Origin: JBBSUX01 sp038234045
GTDB taxonomy: Bacteria; Pseudomonadota; Gammaproteobacteria; Burkholderiales; Burkholderiaceae_C
NCBI GenBank assembly: GCA_038234045.1
Contig: JBBSUX010000208.1
Location: 1 to 6,304 of the forward strand
DNA length: 6,304 bases
Direction: 5' to 3'
Below the pieces are notes generated by a model. The model was not told the origin of the DNA and did not search any database. It saw nothing but the letters and a program-made list of their open reading frames with translations. Of this stretch, positions 5,977-6,304 are shown piece after piece. The position numbers were made by a program, and so were the translations under genes. How positions within the stretch are numbered: position 1 is the stretch's first letter; the number at the start of each line of letters is the position of its first letter.

Positions 5977-6304
5977 TTACAACACAACATCCGACATCAC
6001 GCGCTCATACGTAGACAAGTCCTGCGCGTAGCAACTGCAGCTTGCCGCCAGCAAAGCACCTTGGTCCAGGACGAGAATATCGCCTCGTGTGTAGCGGATC
6101 ACACCCTTGTCTTGAAGCTCGCCCGCTGCCAGCGTGACGCCAGCACGGCGTACCCCCAAAATGAGCGCCAGCCCTTCATGGGTCATCTGGATATCTGGCG
6201 AGCGCAAACGCGTTTCGCTCATCAAAAGAAAGCGTGCGAGGCGCTGTTCGATGGAATGGAACCGACTGCACGCGACCATAGCTCCCATCTGCGACAGCTC
6301 AGCA
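5977..6304 (-). CDS. Crp/Fnr-family regulator, C-terminal part, cut by window edge
   Basis: The minus-strand frame is open to the right edge and stops at TAA (5977-5979). About 109 codons are present, covering the end of the dimerisation helix (AELSQMGAMVACSRFHSIEQ) and the winged helix-turn-helix (MTHEGLALILGVRRAGVTLA, then KGVIRYTRGDILVLD). The effector domain and true start lie beyond the window; the internal ATG at 6288 is not the start. Aligned by eye without gaps to the plus-strand regulator, about 42 of 91 residues are identical, including LGVRR, GVT, IRY.RG and the C-terminal CxCY (here CSCY). It is thus a paralogue arranged tail to tail. The sensed signal and targets are unknown. Confidence 0.9.
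   Translation of the reverse strand, partial: AELSQMGAMVACSRFHSIEQRLARFLLMSETRLRSPDIQMTHEGLALILGVRRAGVTLAAGELQDKGVIRYTRGDILVLDQGALLAASCSCYAQDLSTYERVMSDVVL

Noticed and set aside
1..6304. CRISPR array, toxin-antitoxin pair, phage or defence module
   Set aside because: No regularly spaced repeats and no recognisable proteins of these classes on either strand.

Overview
The window is GC-rich chromosomal DNA that reads like a betaproteobacterium of the order Burkholderiales, probably Comamonadaceae or a close relative. This placement is an inference from protein character, codon use and remembered gene order (UbiH-type hydroxylase, DsbC, M61 peptidase, enoyl-CoA hydratase); no search was run.

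Left part (1-4705), compact and housekeeping-like, all on the plus strand: the 3' part of a UbiH/UbiF-type FAD monooxygenase cut by the window edge; a periplasmic disulfide isomerase DsbC starting at a TTG with a good ribosome binding site; an M61 zinc metallopeptidase with a C-terminal PDZ domain whose putative GTG start overlaps the dsbC stop; an enoyl-CoA hydratase; and a CAT-anticodon tRNA with its own sigma70-type promoter and a strong intrinsic terminator. The enoyl-CoA hydratase frame is intact except for one in-frame TAA. That stop lies exactly where the family has the first catalytic glutamate (expected GGGCE, seen GGGC-stop), so the gene is a one-base nonsense allele or a sequencing error.

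Right part (4706-6304), looser and accessory-like: about 375 bases without an intact gene, holding what looks like a decayed fragment of an IS3-type OrfA transposase; then a complete Crp/Fnr-family regulator behind a near-consensus Shine-Dalgarno. Facing it on the minus strand is the C-terminal part of a second, related Crp/Fnr regulator that runs off the right edge. The two are about 46% identical by eye over the shared ~90 residues and both end in a Cys-x-Cys-Tyr motif.

The left genes probably form one or two transcription units with unrelated roles: quinone biosynthesis, periplasmic disulfide repair, peptide processing and acyl-CoA metabolism. The most notable observations are the stop codon at the catalytic glutamate and the tail-to-tail pair of paralogous regulators next to an insertion-sequence remnant just past a tRNA gene. 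I see no CRISPR array, phage module, toxin-antitoxin pair or clearly new system.
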